A DNA stretch of 48,947 nt from Hysterium pulicare CBS 123377. Taxonomy: Eukaryota > Ascomycota > Dothideomycetes > Hysteriales > Hysteriaceae. Numbering within the stretch: position 1 is the first letter of the stretch; each line of letters starts with the position of its first letter. The stretch covers positions 1 to 48,947 of the forward strand of contig AJFK01000718.1 of the NCBI GenBank assembly GCA_000467715.1, in the 5' to 3' direction. Shown piece after piece: positions 48,581 to 48,947 of this stretch. The notes under the pieces were generated by a model. The model made no database searches and was not told the DNA's origin. It saw only the letters and a program-made list of their open reading frames with translations. Both the position numbers and the translations under genes were made by a program.

Positions 48581-48947
48581 CGTTGAAGCTTAACGGTGAA
48601 GTTTAGAAGTAGAACTTGGAGTGGATAGCGAGAGCTTCAGTATTTTTGTTAACGATAGCAATCAGCGTGATGATTCGAGCATAAAGGAAAGAACTTCGAT
48701 TTTAGCAGAAGATGTGTGAATCAGAGACGGCTTCCATATCAAACAACTTATCGTACATATTCCTTCATGATGGCGGAGTTAGGGGCAAAGTCCGGTTATA
48801 TTTCCCAGATTACGGTATTACTCTTAAGTTAATACGACCACAGGCAACTAACAACAGACAATCCTGCCTAACCTTCTCCTTCATCTCCGACCGAGATCCT
48901 ATCAATCTCCTCTTAGGTTACTGTATCGCCGTGAGTAGGTAGTCTGC
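48581..48947. other. Window edge, no gene seen
   Basis: Upstream flank of the broken oxidoreductase; no ATG-started frame joins it through a plausible splice. Confidence 0.4.

Overview
The window is nuclear DNA of a filamentous ascomycete, most likely a Pezizomycotina species. Genes are interrupted by many short introns (about 47-65 nt) with GTATGT/GTAAGT-type donors, CTAAC/CTGAC branch sites and CAG/TAG acceptors. The proteins are typical of such fungi: a PDR/CDR-type ABCG pump, ATP-type PEP carboxykinase, a Dbf4/NimO-like protein, Atg12, a Ubc8/UBE2H-like E2, an STK32-like kinase, an Emp65/TAPT1-like ER protein and a fungal rhodopsin-fold membrane protein. All gene calls come from reading frames, splice signals and recognised motifs; no database search was possible.

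Layout. 1-9.6 kb: the ABC transporter, then PEPCK, both on +. 10.7-13.6 kb: two tandem + genes of unknown function that share a module I do not recognise. 14.3-21.4 kb: a housekeeping block with the Dbf4-like S-phase kinase regulator (+), Atg12 (+), mitochondrial ketopantoate hydroxymethyltransferase (-), and the Ubc8-like E2 (+), which opposes it. 21.4-27.7 kb: over 6 kb with no gene I can support. 27.7-29.8 kb: a probably myristoylated STK32/YANK-type kinase. 31.6-34.6 kb: an Emp65/TAPT1-like membrane protein (-). From about 35 kb the character changes to accessory DNA: a frameshifted gene with an LPLELRDQIY motif, a four-cysteine small secreted protein, a secreted SurE-type phosphatase, relics of a TauD-type dioxygenase and of a Zn2Cys6 regulator, an intact rhodopsin-fold protein, and an alcohol-dehydrogenase-like gene broken by three lesions.

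The most interesting signal is in the Ubc8-like gene. The only model that restores the family sequence exactly has nine exons of 33, 8, 3, 41, 1, 38, 115, 182 and 140 nt, including a 3-nt exon and a one-nucleotide exon, each flanked by introns of ordinary size (51-63 nt). The second is the tandem pair at 10.8-13.6 kb, which shares a module present twice in the first protein and once in the second, where it follows a possible ubiquitin-like fold. The third is the concentration of decayed genes at 40-49 kb, which may be what is left of a small accessory metabolic locus.
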